Below are positions 5,697-5,787 of a stretch of DNA of 5,787 bases, piece after piece (within the stretch, counting starts at the first letter, position 1; the number at the start of each line of letters is the position of its first letter). Origin of the DNA: Prevotellaceae bacterium (GTDB taxonomy: Bacteria; Bacteroidota; Bacteroidia; Bacteroidales; UBA932); the NCBI GenBank assembly GCA_031288885.1, contig JAITQP010000072.1:1-5787 (forward strand), written 5' to 3'. Position numbers and translations under genes: made by a program. Below the pieces are notes generated by a model. It had not been told where the DNA came from and did no database searches. It saw only the letters and a program-made list of their open reading frames with translations.

Positions 5697-5787
5697 GGTA
5701 TAGTGATACCTAAGCGCTAAAACATATACTTCATTTTCCTGCTCTCTGACAGCGTAGATAATACGATGCTCCGCATTAATTCGTCTT
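5688..5787 (-). CDS. yoeB: YoeB/RelE-family toxin, C-terminal 32 residues (5' end outside window)
   Basis: Minus-strand reading from the right edge gives 32 codons ending in TAG (5690-5688). The translated RRINAEHRIIYAV and LALRYHY match the C-terminal part of E. coli YoeB (SRRITEEHRLVYAV ... AACRYHY) almost residue for residue. YoeB is a ribosome-dependent mRNA endonuclease and the toxin of the YefM-YoeB type II toxin-antitoxin pair. The residues equal to its catalytic Arg65 (R in HRIIY) and the His83-Tyr84 pair (in YHY) are present, so this end appears functional. Two features differ: the loop between the strands is two residues longer (REQENE), and three residues (TKK) follow the tyrosine that is the last residue in E. 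coli. About 50-55 N-terminal residues and the expected upstream antitoxin gene lie beyond 5787. Another RelE/ParE subfamily is possible but less likely. Confidence 0.85.
   Translation of the reverse strand, partial: RRINAEHRIIYAVREQENEVYVLALRYHYTKK

Overview
The window looks like an ordinary chromosomal stretch from a member of the Bacteroidota. Three things suggest this: a good match to the Bacteroidota-type promoter (TATTTTTG with an upstream TTG) before the lipoprotein gene; A-rich leaders without a clear Shine-Dalgarno site before two of the genes; and fairly GC-rich genes (about 55-63% where counted) separated by AT-rich spacers. No rRNA, tRNA, CRISPR array, IS element or phage gene was seen, and the species cannot be named from this evidence.

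Layout from left to right. (1) 1-959, minus strand: a beta-class DNA methyltransferase that runs off the left edge. Its central target-recognition part is much more AT-rich than its two catalytic ends. (2) 960-1143: a spacer with a strong inverted repeat (1007-1049). (3) 1144-2793, minus strand: a complete acyl-CoA synthetase/AMP-forming ligase of the ACSF2/FadD type. (4) 2794-3452: a 659-base, mostly AT-rich divergent intergenic region with repeat relics, two inverted repeats and the promoter of the next gene. (5) 3453-4298, plus strand: a predicted lipoprotein of unknown function with two beta-rich domains. (6) 4350-5585, plus strand: a YbdG-type (miniconductance) mechanosensitive channel, 51 bases downstream of the lipoprotein gene and possibly cotranscribed with it. 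(7) 5586-5687: a short convergent spacer with repeat relics and a weak terminator. (8) 5688-5787, minus strand: the last 32 codons of a YoeB/RelE-family toxin, whose upstream part and probable antitoxin lie beyond the right edge.

The genes do not form an obvious single pathway. The ligase activates fatty acids. The lipoprotein and channel are both envelope proteins and may share a transcript. The methyltransferase and the toxin are accessory-type genes at opposite edges, and neither can be placed in a full system from this window. No clear undescribed system was found. The best leads are the composition mosaic inside the methyltransferase, a channel gene that ends inside a heptamer repeat, and the C-terminal extension of the toxin.
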